Source: Pelorhabdus rhamnosifermentans
GTDB lineage: Bacteria; Bacillota; Negativicutes; UMGS1260
Assembly: GCF_018835585.1 (NCBI RefSeq)
Contig: NZ_JAHGVE010000003.1
Location: forward strand, 179,615-243,614
Direction: 5' to 3'
DNA length: 64,000 nt
Position numbers and translations under genes: made by a program. The notes under the pieces were generated by a model. The model was not told the origin of the DNA and did no database searches. It saw nothing but the letters and a program-made list of their open reading frames with translations. Positions 16,732-24,616 of the stretch are shown here, one piece after another. Positions within the stretch are counted from its first letter, which is position 1. Every line of letters begins with the position of its first letter.

Positions 16732-16788
16732 ACCTCAAACAGGCAATGAAAATTTCAATTGACAACATAGTACGACGGTAGTACTAGA

Positions 16789-16980
16789 CGATTAGTTGGA
16801 CTGGAGCTAACGGAAGATGGCATTCTGGCACAACAGGAGCATATGCAATTTGAAGATGCTATATGCAATACGATCATCATGGCACTGGGAACAGATGAGA
16901 ATAGACAACTGTTATTTTCGTTGCTTGATGAGATTATTAAAAATTTAATTGATCAAACTTCGCTACAAGGAAAAGGCTAA
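16789..16980 (+). pseudogene. MarR-family regulator, 3' remnant
   Basis: An in-frame stretch of 63 codons, ending TAA at 16978-16980, reads RLVGLELTEDGILAQQEH... and then a C-terminal helix pair ending LLDEIIKNLIDQ. This is the wing-and-dimer-helix end of a MarR protein; no start, winged-helix core or recognition helix is present upstream. It is followed 16 bases later by a broken gene start. Confidence 0.65.
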
Positions 16981-16996
16981 GAAAGGTGGTTTTAGG

Positions 16997-17098
16997 ATGA
17001 CCGTAATTGAGCCTGGACCAGGAATGGGTTTTCGTCCGTCCATTCGCCGCAGTCACGCAGCTTTATTGAAAAAAAGTAGTGTAGATCAGCGTTCATAA
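16997..17098 (+). pseudogene. 33-codon stub, possibly start of an ABC transporter gene
   Basis: ATG 16997 follows AAAGGTGG and reads MTVIEPGPGMGFRPSIRRSH before a TAA at 17096-17098. Together with the MarR remnant immediately upstream it looks like the collapsed remains of a MarR-ABC exporter operon, in which the ABC half-transporters often start with Gly/Pro/Arg-rich tails. Function cannot be stated. Confidence 0.35.
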
Positions 17099-17162
17099 GG
17101 ATTGTATATGTTTAATGGCATGCATTTTTTCTAATTGGTGGTTCAGGGCCATGAGATGGTTG

Positions 17163-17741
17163 TTATGCCGGATAAAAGCCGGACTTGTTTTCGTTGTACC
17201 AATTTAGAACCTCAGTTTCAGGCTTTGCTTTCAATAACAATAAAATTTCTTTAGCAAATTCCAACGTAGCGGTGCCATTGGCTGTGATTATGCTGGAATC
17301 ACAGACAGCTTGTTTTTCTATAAAATTCTGATCGCCCTTATAATGGGGAGCTTGGACCTTCATGAATTCAAGCGTGTTTCCCGAATGTCTGATTTGATCT
17401 AAATAGCCGTTTTCTGCCATGAAGTTGGCCGCGTTACAAATTGCACCTATTGGAATTCGTTTTTTAAGTGCATACTCCACCAATGGCAACACAGCGTTGT
17501 TCCGTTGCTCCATCCATGCGTAGCCCCCAATTAATATCAACATACTGAAGTCAGCAGGAAAATCGTCCACTGAATAATCGGGAAGGACACAAATTCCCCC
17601 CATTGAAGTTTTAGGTTTTTTATCAAGGCTTAATGTTTTTATAGTGTACCCTGTTTTAGGTGCATTTAGTTCTGAACAGACATATGCGCTTTCCCAATCG
17701 GCATACCCATCGAAAATGAATACCAGCACTTCTTTTTTCAC
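17163..17741 (-). CDS. DJ-1/PfpI family protein
   Basis: 192 residues with the DJ-1/PfpI fold: opening EVLVFIFDGYADWESAYVCSEL, and the nucleophile elbow IGAICNAANFMAENG near residue 100 (Cys in AICN). The strand TANGTATLEFAKEILLLL near 155-172 is also typical. Family members are glyoxalases, deglycases, amidases or chaperones; this subgroup (YdeA/YoaZ-like) is uncharacterised. It lies 48 bases downstream of the WYL regulator on the same strand, with a hairpin between them, so it is a likely target. A second PfpI protein occurs at 62113. Confidence 0.85.
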   Translation of the reverse strand: MKKEVLVFIFDGYADWESAYVCSELNAPKTGYTIKTLSLDKKPKTSMGGICVLPDYSVDDFPADFSMLILIGGYAWMEQRNNAVLPLVEYALKKRIPIGAICNAANFMAENGYLDQIRHSGNTLEFMKVQAPHYKGDQNFIEKQAVCDSSIITANGTATLEFAKEILLLLKAKPETEVLNWYNENKSGFYPA

Positions 17742-17770
17742 TGTTTTTCAGCCCCTTTCTTGGATATTCT

Positions 17771-17812
17771 ACAATAAAAAAGGTGACACCTAAATGTCAC
17801 CTTTTTTATTGT
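17771..17812 (-). terminator. 18-bp perfect hairpin overlapping the regulator stop
   Basis: Arms 17771-17788 and 17795-17812 are perfect complements with A/T tails on both sides. The right arm contains the last codons of the WYL regulator, whose TAG lies at 17790-17792 in the loop. It sits between regulator and PfpI gene and can act as a terminator or attenuator. Confidence 0.8.
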
Positions 17813-18746
17813 AGCAAAAATTTATTTTGTCCAGACGGCATTTGATTTCCTTTTGAAGCGCAGGAGGGGAAATGACCCGAACCTTATCCTGAAGGCCGAG
17901 AACCAGATCCGCTGTCCACTCTAAATTTGATACTTGAAAACGTATTTGTCCACAAGCGGTTTGGCCCTCTATGGAGCGATGAAAGAAGGCCGCATCAATT
18001 TTGTTTGTTAAATCAAATTCATCCGAAGTATTATATTCCAATACGACATCAAAAAGATCCGCCTGACTTTTCGGAGAAAAAAGTTCTGTACTATAGCTGT
18101 TATCAAACTCGATTGCAGCAATAGGGCGAAGTTGAAAATGTTCCTCTAGAATTTCATAGGAGACAATTCGGTTGATCTTGAACAACCGAAAGGCATTCCG
18201 TTTTCGGCAAAAAGCATAGATATACCAATACGACTGCTTAAAAACTAATTTGTGGGGTTCAACAGTTCGTATAGAGCGGTAATCCTTAGAAATATATTCT
18301 AAGAGAATACAGCGACGCTCACGAATCGCACGGTGAAGTGCAGATATTTTTTTATGAACAATACTGTCACCAAACCAAGAGGACAAATCAATGACATAAT
18401 CACTTTGAGAAAAAACGGCCTCCGTTTTCTCCGGCACAAGCTTCGCAATTAAGTTCGTTATTGCGGTATCCCCTTCAATACTTTTCAGGGCGCTCAAGGC
18501 CATGAATACCTTTTCTGTGTCACCAGTGGAAAGGACATTCCTTTCCACTTTGTAGCCTTCTACGACGGCTACTCCACCACCAACTCCCGGATAAGATACT
18601 ATTGGAATTCCTGCACAATTTAGTGTATCCAAGTCTCGAAAAATCGTTCTCCTTGATACCTCAAAACGATCTGCAAGCTCTTGAATTGTAATTTTATCCG
18701 TACTCGCAAGAATACATAATAGGCCAAGTAGTCGTTCCAACTTCAA
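17790..18746 (-). CDS. YafY-type transcription regulator (HTH_11 + WYL)
   Basis: 318 residues. An N-terminal winged helix-turn-helix of the DeoR/HTH_11 type (ITIQELADRFEVSRRTIFRDLDTLNCAGIPIVSYPGVGGG, about 20-58) is followed by a WYL domain (ERRCILLEYISKDY...VEPHKLVFKQSYWYIYAFCRKRNAFRLFKINRI, about 145-200) and a WCX C-terminal extension. WYL domains bind small ligands or nucleic acids and switch the regulator. It probably controls itself and the PfpI gene immediately downstream. ATG at 18746. Confidence 0.87.
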   Translation of the reverse strand: MKLERLLGLLCILASTDKITIQELADRFEVSRRTIFRDLDTLNCAGIPIVSYPGVGGGVAVVEGYKVERNVLSTGDTEKVFMALSALKSIEGDTAITNLIAKLVPEKTEAVFSQSDYVIDLSSWFGDSIVHKKISALHRAIRERRCILLEYISKDYRSIRTVEPHKLVFKQSYWYIYAFCRKRNAFRLFKINRIVSYEILEEHFQLRPIAAIEFDNSYSTELFSPKSQADLFDVVLEYNTSDEFDLTNKIDAAFFHRSIEGQTACGQIRFQVSNLEWTADLVLGLQDKVRVISPPALQKEIKCRLDKINFCYNKKGDI

Positions 18747-18807
18747 AGCTTATCCACACCTTTACAGTAAATATGCTCAATTTATCATTCTCAAGTTGAA
18801 TATAAAA

Positions 18808-18842
18808 AAATAGGATAACGAAAGGTTCGCTATCCTATTTGT
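18808..18842 (-). terminator. terminator after the HD-GYP gene
   Basis: AAATAGGATAACGAA and TTCGCTATCCTATTT pair with one wobble; followed on the minus strand by a T-run at 18802-18810. Located 12 bases past the HD-GYP stop. Confidence 0.75.
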
Positions 18843-18853
18843 GGTTCGCTTCC

Positions 18854-19924
18854 TCAAGCTAAATGCAAAACCTGCAGTTCGGGTATTTCCGAGAGATCCA
18901 AAACCTGCCCGTCCTCCAGCAAGACCATCGGTCTGCAGGGAGATTGCTTATTAATAAATACAACTCGCCCAACGCGCCCATCGGAAATAAAGACATTATT
19001 ACCCGACAAAAAATTTGTCATGCGGTCAATAAAGGTGATTACCGGTTTTGCGGCAATCTGAGAAACATTATCTTTCAGTTTCTCCAGCGCGGCATAGGGA
19101 CTATAAACAATATCAGGGTTTCGATTGATGGTAAGTCCCTCATCATATAAATCAGCAACTGCAATAATTTGTGCATATGGATGAATATCATCCCCAAGCA
19201 GTCTAGAAGGATAGCCACTGCCATCCCGTCTCTCATGATGCGCCAATATACTCAGTTTAACCGTTTGTGGCAGATCCGGATTATGCTGCAGGAGTTCATA
19301 GCCAAGGTTTACATGCTGCTGATATTGCGTATATTCCTCAGAAGACAGAAGATCCGTCCTGTGCAGCAGATGTTTTGGCAATTGCGATTTCCCTATATCA
19401 TGCAGCAAACCGGCTAAAGAAATGTCGTTAACCATATTTGGCGGGTAACCCAGCCAGCCTGCAAGCAATGCGGCGATCACGCTGACATTCACACTATGAT
19501 GAAAGGTATAGTCATCACAAGGTGGCAAATTGTATAACTGGTCAATGATATTTCCTGAAGCAGGAGTATTCTTTTGAATTTTTTCATTCATCTCCACAAA
19601 TGTTTCGAGAGGAACTTCTTTAGTTAGGCGCGCCTGTTCGAAAGCCTTGTTCACAACGCCAATCGACTGGTTGTAAGTGTTGACGAACTTCCGGATTTCT
19701 TGACGTGAAAGAGGATTGTCCACGTTTTTCTGTATAATCATAACTGAATCAATTTGCCAATCCTGAAGTTTGTCAATTATGTGGCGGCTTACTTCTACCC
19801 CGCCGTTGACGAGAATTTTACCATCACTGGAAACGACATCATGAGCAATTGTAATTCCAGGTACCAAATACTTTACGGCCAATTCAACCATACTGCTTTT
19901 TTCATCTTTTTCCTTTAATTCCAT
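18854..19924 (-). CDS. HD-GYP domain protein (c-di-GMP phosphodiesterase)
   Basis: 356 residues. The HD-GYP domain runs from about 140 to 290: HHSVNVSV, GLLHDIGKSQLP with the metal-binding HD, HVNLGYELL, and HHERRDGSGYP (the GYP signature is present as GYP after DGS). These enzymes cleave cyclic di-GMP to pGpG or GMP. The N-terminus (MVELAVKYLVPGITIAHDVVSSDGKILV) is the DUF3391-like/cis-acting loop often preceding HD-GYP domains. No receiver or membrane segment, so it is cytosolic and probably controlled by the N-terminal part. ATG at 19924; single gene with its own terminator. Confidence 0.9.
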   Translation of the reverse strand: MELKEKDEKSSMVELAVKYLVPGITIAHDVVSSDGKILVNGGVEVSRHIIDKLQDWQIDSVMIIQKNVDNPLSRQEIRKFVNTYNQSIGVVNKAFEQARLTKEVPLETFVEMNEKIQKNTPASGNIIDQLYNLPPCDDYTFHHSVNVSVIAALLAGWLGYPPNMVNDISLAGLLHDIGKSQLPKHLLHRTDLLSSEEYTQYQQHVNLGYELLQHNPDLPQTVKLSILAHHERRDGSGYPSRLLGDDIHPYAQIIAVADLYDEGLTINRNPDIVYSPYAALEKLKDNVSQIAAKPVITFIDRMTNFLSGNNVFISDGRVGRVVFINKQSPCRPMVLLEDGQVLDLSEIPELQVLHLA

Positions 19925-20156
19925 GCAGATACCTCACATAATCAGAATAGAATTTACCATTTCTAAATTTTCTATATTATGTCATACTTTTTGAAAACAA
20001 TTTGAGGATTCGACACATACTGACACTTATCCTACCCAAATAGAAAAAATTAAGGGAAAAGTTAGCAAAAGATAGCTGTCGACTTGATTATAGGGAAGTA
20101 CCTAAAAGTAACATTTCTTATTCTTGACGAAATTCAAAGACCAGAAATATCTCGGA

Positions 20157-20534
20157 TTATGGAGATGTTTCTGGTCTTTGGCTTAATTTACTTTTGTAGA
20201 TTTTAATTTTCTCATCCAGATTTAGAAGATTGGTCTCCCATTTGGCTTTTTCTTCTATTACAGCCAGTCTGTGCTTTTCCAGTATTTCTAGCCGTTGCTG
20301 CGTTGTGGAATCTCCCTGATATCTTAATAAAGCGTATTCTCTAATATTATTAATGGACATCCCTGTATCTTTTAATCTTTTGATAAAGAGAATCCAAGCG
20401 ATATCTTCTTCGGTATAAAATCGTCTTCCTGCCGAATCACGACTAACTATAAGTAATTGTTCTTTTTCATAGTATCGTAATGTAGGAGAACTCACATTGG
20501 TTATAGTTGAAAATTGTCCAATTGAATAATTCAT
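20157..20534 (-). CDS. MerR-family transcription regulator
   Basis: 125 residues. MNYSIGQFSTITNVSSPTLRYYEKEQLL is the MerR winged-helix; R-R-F-Y follows (SAGRRFYTEEDIAWILFIKRLKDTGMSINNIREY), then a coiled-coil dimerisation helix to about 115. No C-terminal Cys cluster, so it is not a metal sensor of the classical kind; it resembles small-molecule or redox MerR proteins adjoining oxidoreductase genes. Divergent from the decarboxylase-like gene at 20609, whose promoter has the MerR-type spacer. Confidence 0.9.
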   Translation of the reverse strand: MNYSIGQFSTITNVSSPTLRYYEKEQLLIVSRDSAGRRFYTEEDIAWILFIKRLKDTGMSINNIREYALLRYQGDSTTQQRLEILEKHRLAVIEEKAKWETNLLNLDEKIKIYKSKLSQRPETSP

Positions 20535-20546
20535 TTAAATTTCCCC

Positions 20547-20577
20547 TTGACTTAAAGCTAACTTTAAGAACTACAAT
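20547..20577 (+). promoter_or_regulatory. MerR-type promoter, 19-bp spacer with dyad
   Basis: TTGACT at 20547-20552 and TACAAT at 20572-20577 are separated by 19 bases instead of 17. The spacer region holds the inverted repeat CTTAAAG (20551-20557), CTAA, CTTTAAG (20562-20568). This is the standard geometry of a MerR-activated promoter, driving the gene at 20609. Confidence 0.85.
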
Positions 20578-20608
20578 TCAATTATAACAAATATAGGAGG
20601 TCAAAACA

Positions 20609-21007
20609 ATGGACTTAAATCGTTTTGAAAAGGGACTAAAAAAATTATCAGAGGTAGATGGTAATGCTGGCGATCATGTTATTAAGGCTCTCAATGACAT
20701 TGCACCTGATTTAGGAAAATATATTGTGGAGTTTGCTTTTGGAGATATATATTGTCGGGAAAACTTAAATTTACAAGAACGAGAGATGATTACTTTATCA
20801 AGTTTAATGACATTAGGAGGGTGTGAAAATCAATTAGACGTGCATATAAATGGTGCATTGAATGTAGGAATTACTCCTCAGAGGATAATTGAGATCTTTA
20901 TTCAATGTATTCCTTACACAGGATTTCCAAAAGTATTAAATGCTGTCGGGGTTGCAAGGAAAGTTTTTAAGACGCGAAATGTAAGTGTTGAAGATACTGC
21001 TGTATAA
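20609..21007 (+). CDS. carboxymuconolactone decarboxylase-like protein
   Basis: 132 residues of the CMD/AhpD superfamily: ENLNLQEREMITLSSLMTLGGCENQLDVHINGALNVGITPQRIIEIFIQCIPYTGFPKVLNAV. The conserved segment has a single Cys (GGCENQLDVH) with His seven residues later, as in the gamma-CMD group; the AhpD CxxC pair is absent. Possible roles are lactone chemistry or peroxide/thiol protection. ATAGGAGG precedes ATG 20609. Expression is expected to depend on the divergent MerR protein. Confidence 0.85.
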   Translation: MDLNRFEKGLKKLSEVDGNAGDHVIKALNDIAPDLGKYIVEFAFGDIYCRENLNLQEREMITLSSLMTLGGCENQLDVHINGALNVGITPQRIIEIFIQCIPYTGFPKVLNAVGVARKVFKTRNVSVEDTAV

Positions 21008-21096
21008 CCTTCTAATTTTTTACATTCATAACTTCTTACAAATACGAACACAATAATTTTGTATCAAGTAATTACAACTTTTAAGGAGGAGTTTGA

Positions 21097-21417
21097 ATGC
21101 TTTTCAAGGCTAATAGCAATGAATATCTTGCCAACGGTGTGATTATTAATCCAACTCCGTTACATGTCGGCGAGTCGGTAAAAATCACCTATAATGGTTT
21201 ACTGCCAAAAAGCGGTGCGTCCAATATGTTTGCTCATGTGGGCTACGGTTTCGATTGGCAACAAGCTCAGGATGTTCAGATGACTCGCACACCTGCAGGT
21301 TTTGAAGCTACTGTGACAACCAATAATAATGACACTATGTGCATCGCCTTCAAAGATACGGCGAATAACTGGGATAACAATTCGGGGCTGAACTACAATT
21401 TCCATATAATCCAATAA
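21097..21417 (+). CDS. single CBM25-like starch-binding module
   Basis: 106 residues that make up one carbohydrate-binding module and nothing else: PLHVGESVKITYNGLLPKSGASNMFAHVGYG, aromatic residues FDW, and MCIAFKDTANNWDNNSGLNYNFHI, the typical CBM25/CBM53 ending. Such modules normally hang on amylases; here there is no catalytic domain and no signal peptide. Strong AAGGAGGAG ribosome site before ATG 21097. An intracellular glycogen-associated role is an inference. Confidence 0.8.
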   Translation: MLFKANSNEYLANGVIINPTPLHVGESVKITYNGLLPKSGASNMFAHVGYGFDWQQAQDVQMTRTPAGFEATVTTNNNDTMCIAFKDTANNWDNNSGLNYNFHIIQ

Positions 21418-21436
21418 AATGAAAATTATCAACCCT

Positions 21437-21476
21437 AATTGACCTGGGAAGGTGACTGCCAACCTGGGTCAATTTC
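21437..21476 (+). terminator. terminator after the CBM25 gene
   Basis: AATTGACC near 21437 pairs with GGTCAATT near 21467, with a partly paired interior (TGGGAAGG/CCAACCTG) and a T-rich tail. Confidence 0.65.
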
Positions 21477-21499
21477 TTTGGATTTTGTAATACTTACAC

Positions 21500-21530
21500 T
21501 AAAAGCTAGCGAACAATTCGCTAGCTTTTA
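21500..21530. terminator. perfect hairpin, 14-bp stem
   Basis: TAAAAGCTAGCGAA (21500-21513) pairs with TTCGCTAGCTTTTA (21517-21530) around CAA. It is symmetric with A and T flanks, so it may terminate from either side. Confidence 0.6.
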
Positions 21531-21645
21531 AAAGAGTCCGTAATCCGATATTGACCTTTGCTCGACTGCCACAGATATCGGGGCAATCTATTTTTGTATC
21601 TCAAAAGCCTGATTTTGTTGGGGTTTATGAATATAAAATGCACTT

Positions 21646-21672
21646 AAGTAACAGAATCAATTTGTGTTACTT
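21646..21672. repeat. inverted copy L of the recombinase-flanking site
   Basis: AAGTAACA (21646-21653) and TGTTACTT (21665-21672) are exact inverted arms around an 11-base core. The 23 bases at 21648-21670 match, in inverted orientation, 21 of 23 bases of the site at 22377-22399. Layout is that of a tyrosine recombinase crossover site. Confidence 0.65.
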
Positions 21673-21752
21673 GTTTATTAAATTAATTAATATAAAAGAT
21701 ACGTCGCTTTTTCTACTTTTTCCTTCTTTTTTTGTCAATTTTTGCTATGCTT

Positions 21753-22301
21753 TTATAGATTTAGGTTTATATAAATATTATCTAACTCATCTTTGGTAAT
21801 TCCTATATAAGCCAATGTTACACTAGGAGCTGAATGATTAAGTAGTTTTTGAATTCTAGTTATATCTGCACCACTTTTATAAGCCCAATAACCAAAAGTT
21901 TTTCGTAATGTATGTGTTCCAATTGCTTCTTTAATACCTACAGCACGTGCTGCTTGATTCATGATTCTATAAGCCTGAATGCGAGTAATGGGGTGATTTC
22001 CTTTCTTACTTTTAAAAAGCCATTCACTATCGCCATTAATATTTGTAAGGTATTCATTAATAGTTTTTTTACATGTATCAGAAATAGGAAAATCTTTTAT
22101 TTTGCCTGTTTTCTTTTCTCGAATTACAATCCTATCTTTTGTTTTTACATCATTTATTTTTAATAATAATAAATCCGAAATGCGCAAACCGCTATTAATA
22201 CCTAAAACAAAAAGGAGCCAATCACGTAAATTTTGGTCTTTTAAATAACTTTTTACTGCATCAATTTGTTGCTTACTGCGAATCGGTTCTACATATTTCA
22301 T
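21753..22301 (-). CDS. tyrosine recombinase (single-domain, XerD/FimB-like)
   Basis: 182 residues, catalytic domain only. Active-site residues are visible: Arg in GLRISDLLLLKI (about 35), Lys in the beta-hairpin (EKKTGKIKDFPI), H-x-L-R in HTLRKTFGYWAY, His in LLNHSAPSVTL and nucleophile Tyr in AYIGI. The N-terminal arm-binding domain of XerC/D and phage integrases is missing, as in FimB/FimE invertases and some small mobile integrases. ATG at 22301. It is bracketed by two inverted 23-bp sites, and no phage or transfer genes adjoin. Inference: it catalyses inversion of the roughly 700-bp segment that contains its own gene. Confidence 0.88.
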   Translation of the reverse strand: MKYVEPIRSKQQIDAVKSYLKDQNLRDWLLFVLGINSGLRISDLLLLKINDVKTKDRIVIREKKTGKIKDFPISDTCKKTINEYLTNINGDSEWLFKSKKGNHPITRIQAYRIMNQAARAVGIKEAIGTHTLRKTFGYWAYKSGADITRIQKLLNHSAPSVTLAYIGITKDELDNIYINLNL

Positions 22302-22367
22302 AATTTAGCACATCCTCATTAATGTTTCTTATTATCTAATTATTATATAATATGTTACCTTAATATT
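22302..22367. other. AT-rich promoter region of the recombinase
   Basis: Very AT-rich sequence upstream of the recombinase start. No hairpin or clear operator apart from the inverted site that begins at 22368. Confidence 0.4.
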
Positions 22368-22408
22368 CAAAGTAATGTAATACAAATTGATTGTGTTACA
22401 TTACTTTG
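22368..22408. repeat. inverted copy R of the recombinase-flanking site
   Basis: Arms 22368-22383 and 22393-22408 are complementary at 15 of 16 positions around a 9-base core AAATTGATT. Its inner 23 bases (22377-22399) match the reverse complement of 21648-21670 at 21 positions. The longer arms than in copy L suggest extra recombinase or regulator contacts. Confidence 0.65.
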
Positions 22409-22819
22409 AGTATCTTATTTTGAGATGTCTAATTATGCATTTGAAATTTTTTGAAGAAGTTAAAAAGAAGTCGCTTTAAAGCAATAAACTTGGGGAAAAG
22501 AAAACATAGATCAAACATTTGATTTGACGTCAGGTGCTGAACAGTCAGAGCTGTAGACCATATTCTTTCCAGAAGGTTGCAAAATTTAAGTGCAACTAAT
22601 TATAAACTGAAAATATTTAGAACCGACTTATCATTTGGCAAAAGTCAAAAGATATTAGCTTATAAAATTTGCTGTCGGCAAAAGGTTGTAAGGTGGTGAT
22701 GTAAATGGTGAGATATATAAGTGCCATCTTGAATTCTTCATAAATGCATCAACTTATGAATAAAACTATTAAAACGTAAGATTAATCATTGTATTAAATT
22801 GTGAGGGGCTGAAGAAAGA
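22409..22819. other. non-coding region before the chemoreceptor gene
   Basis: About 410 bases with no supportable gene. A minimal 12-codon frame starts at 22705 behind GGTGGTG but shows no family features. The chemoreceptor has a GAGGGG ribosome site at 22801. Confidence 0.4.
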
Positions 22820-23986
22820 ATGGAAATCAACGATTTGCGCGTACATATAAAAGAATTGGAATTCGTGAAATCCTATTTTAATATTGTCACTACGGCGTTT
22901 GAAGATGGAGCATGCTTTTTTATTACTGATCTTGATAAAGTGACTTATATTTCAGGGCACAAATTTGAAATATCTGAACTGAAAGTAGGAGGGGGATTTA
23001 GCGAAAGCGGACCTTCTGCCCAAGCGATCAAAGCTAGAAAAGTGGTATCCATACGTATCCCAAGAAATGTATATGGTATTAGATTGTTAACCTATAGCGG
23101 ACCTATATGGAATGAAAATGATACGGAAGTCATCGGAGCTTGGGCACTCACGATTCCTCGCCAACATAAGCTTGTCAATGCTTTTGAATCATTTGCACCT
23201 GTAGTAGCAGAATTGCTGCCTGAAGGTGGATTTATGTGGGTAACTGATAAAGAAAAATTCATTAAAAGGCAGGCATCTCAAAAATTTGATATGCCTGAGC
23301 TAAAGGTTGGAACAGCCTTAAGAGTTGGCAGCACTCCTGATGAGGCCATCAAGCAAAACAAGCCAGTTCATGAAGATATTGATGCGTCTGTCTATGGTTA
23401 CCCCGTGATTGCGGGTTCTTATCCATTGATTGATGAAGAAACTCAAGAGGTAGTTGCTTCCTTCGGAATATCTTTGCCACGGAAATTAGCAGGTGATCTC
23501 AAACAAATTGCAAGCTCCTTGGATGAAGGACTTACTGGTGTTGCTACTGCAATAGAACAGATTACCGCTGCTACAAACAACGTTAGCGATAATCAGCAAA
23601 ATCTTAACAAGGAAATCATAAAGTCAAAGGAACTGTTAGACAAGATTAATGATGTGATGAACTTCATCAAAGAAATCGCCGATGAGACGAAGATGCTAGG
23701 ACTCAATGCAGCTATTGAAGCAGCGAGAGTTGGCGAAGCAGGTTTAGGTTTTGGCGTAGTCGCTGAGGAAATCAGAAAGTTGTCGGCAGACTCTAAGAAC
23801 ACGGTTGTACAGATTAAAGAATTGACGAAAGAGATCAATAAATCTATGAATGAGACGTCATTAGCTTCAGAATCTACTCTGGCAGTCGTGGAAGAGACCG
23901 CGGCAGCAACTCAGGAAGTGAATGCCAGTATCGAAGAAATGACTGCGTTGGCCCAAAAACTGTCCCATACGGCTGCCAACTTATAA
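22820..23986 (+). CDS. soluble chemoreceptor with duplicated sensor domain
   Basis: 388 residues without membrane helices. Two similar sensor units of about 100 residues occupy 20-115 and 122-220; both contain a (D/E)xG(A/G)xxxxTD...(F)(E/D)(I/M)xELKVG...AI..(N/R)K.V...I...VYG and end in LPR. A short signalling region follows with the MCP hairpin tip as [41 protein letters not shown] (about 290-330). It therefore signals from the cytoplasm to CheA/CheW. The duplicated unit resembles small cytosolic PAS/GAF-like ligand pockets; ligand unknown. Thirteen bases separate it from cheW, so they are one operon. Confidence 0.85.
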   Translation: MEINDLRVHIKELEFVKSYFNIVTTAFEDGACFFITDLDKVTYISGHKFEISELKVGGGFSESGPSAQAIKARKVVSIRIPRNVYGIRLLTYSGPIWNENDTEVIGAWALTIPRQHKLVNAFESFAPVVAELLPEGGFMWVTDKEKFIKRQASQKFDMPELKVGTALRVGSTPDEAIKQNKPVHEDIDASVYGYPVIAGSYPLIDEETQEVVASFGISLPRKLAGDLKQIASSLDEGLTGVATAIEQITAATNNVSDNQQNLNKEIIKSKELLDKINDVMNFIKEIADETKMLGLNAAIEAARVGEAGLGFGVVAEEIRKLSADSKNTVVQIKELTKEINKSMNETSLASESTLAVVEETAAATQEVNASIEEMTALAQKLSHTAANL

Positions 23987-23999
23987 GGAGGTATCAATA

Positions 24000-24470
24000 A
24001 TGGCAAAAGAAAACATCAAGCTTGTTGTTTTCATCTTGGAAAATGATGGGAAAATATATGAATATGGAATTCCAATTGAACAAGTTCACGAGATAACTCG
24101 GCAAGGAAAAACGTTAGAACTGCCTGGAATGCCTGATTTTGTTGAAGGAATCATGAATCTACGTCGTAATGTCATTCCGATTATTGATCTAAAAAAACGT
24201 TTTGGTCTAGGTACTACTACTGAAAAAGATACCACTAGGGTAGTAGTGATAGATATTGATAATCACAAATGTGGTATTGTTGTTGACGATGTAGTAGAAA
24301 TTATCCCCATTGCGGCAGAGGAGATGGAAGATTCCCCCACTATTGCGGGTGGGATAAGCTCCAACTATATCTTAGGTATTGGTAAAGTTGATGAGCGGTT
24401 AATTATTGCGCTTGATATGAACAAAATCCTGACAGAAAAGGAAGAAAAGGAACTCTTAAGCGTAGTCTAG
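24000..24470 (+). CDS. cheW: CheW-type adaptor
   Basis: 156 residues, a single CheW domain of SH3-like folds: VVFILENDGKIYEYGIPIEQVHEITR, LPGMPDFVEGIMNLRRNVIPIIDLKKRFGL (the conserved G(I/V)xNLRGxVxPVxDLRxRFG motif with RN in place of RG), VVVIDIDNHKCGIVVDDVVEI, and ILGIGKVDERLIIALDMNKIL. It couples receptors to CheA. AAGGAGG precedes ATG 24000. Pairing with the cytosolic receptor just upstream suggests a dedicated adaptor for that receptor. Confidence 0.92.
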   Translation: MAKENIKLVVFILENDGKIYEYGIPIEQVHEITRQGKTLELPGMPDFVEGIMNLRRNVIPIIDLKKRFGLGTTTEKDTTRVVVIDIDNHKCGIVVDDVVEIIPIAAEEMEDSPTIAGGISSNYILGIGKVDERLIIALDMNKILTEKEEKELLSVV

Positions 24471-24477
24471 CAGTTGG

Positions 24478-24515
24478 AAAAAGGGGTTGCCGTATCTTTT
24501 GGTGGCCCCTTTTAT
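24478..24515 (+). terminator. terminator after cheW
   Basis: AAAAAGGGGTTGCC pairs with GGTGGCCCCTTTTAT over about 12 positions; T-rich tail. Confidence 0.75.
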
Positions 24516-24616
24516 TTCCAATGAGTAGTTTTAATAAGTACACTATTGAATTGACAGGAATATTCATTTATTTATAGAATATCCTTTTTTAGAGTTTGTA
24601 CTAAGAAAGGAACCCC

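Noticed and set aside
21753..22301. Integrase of a prophage or integrative element
   Set aside because: No phage, transfer or replication genes adjoin, and no tRNA attachment site; the inverted sites fit local inversion better.
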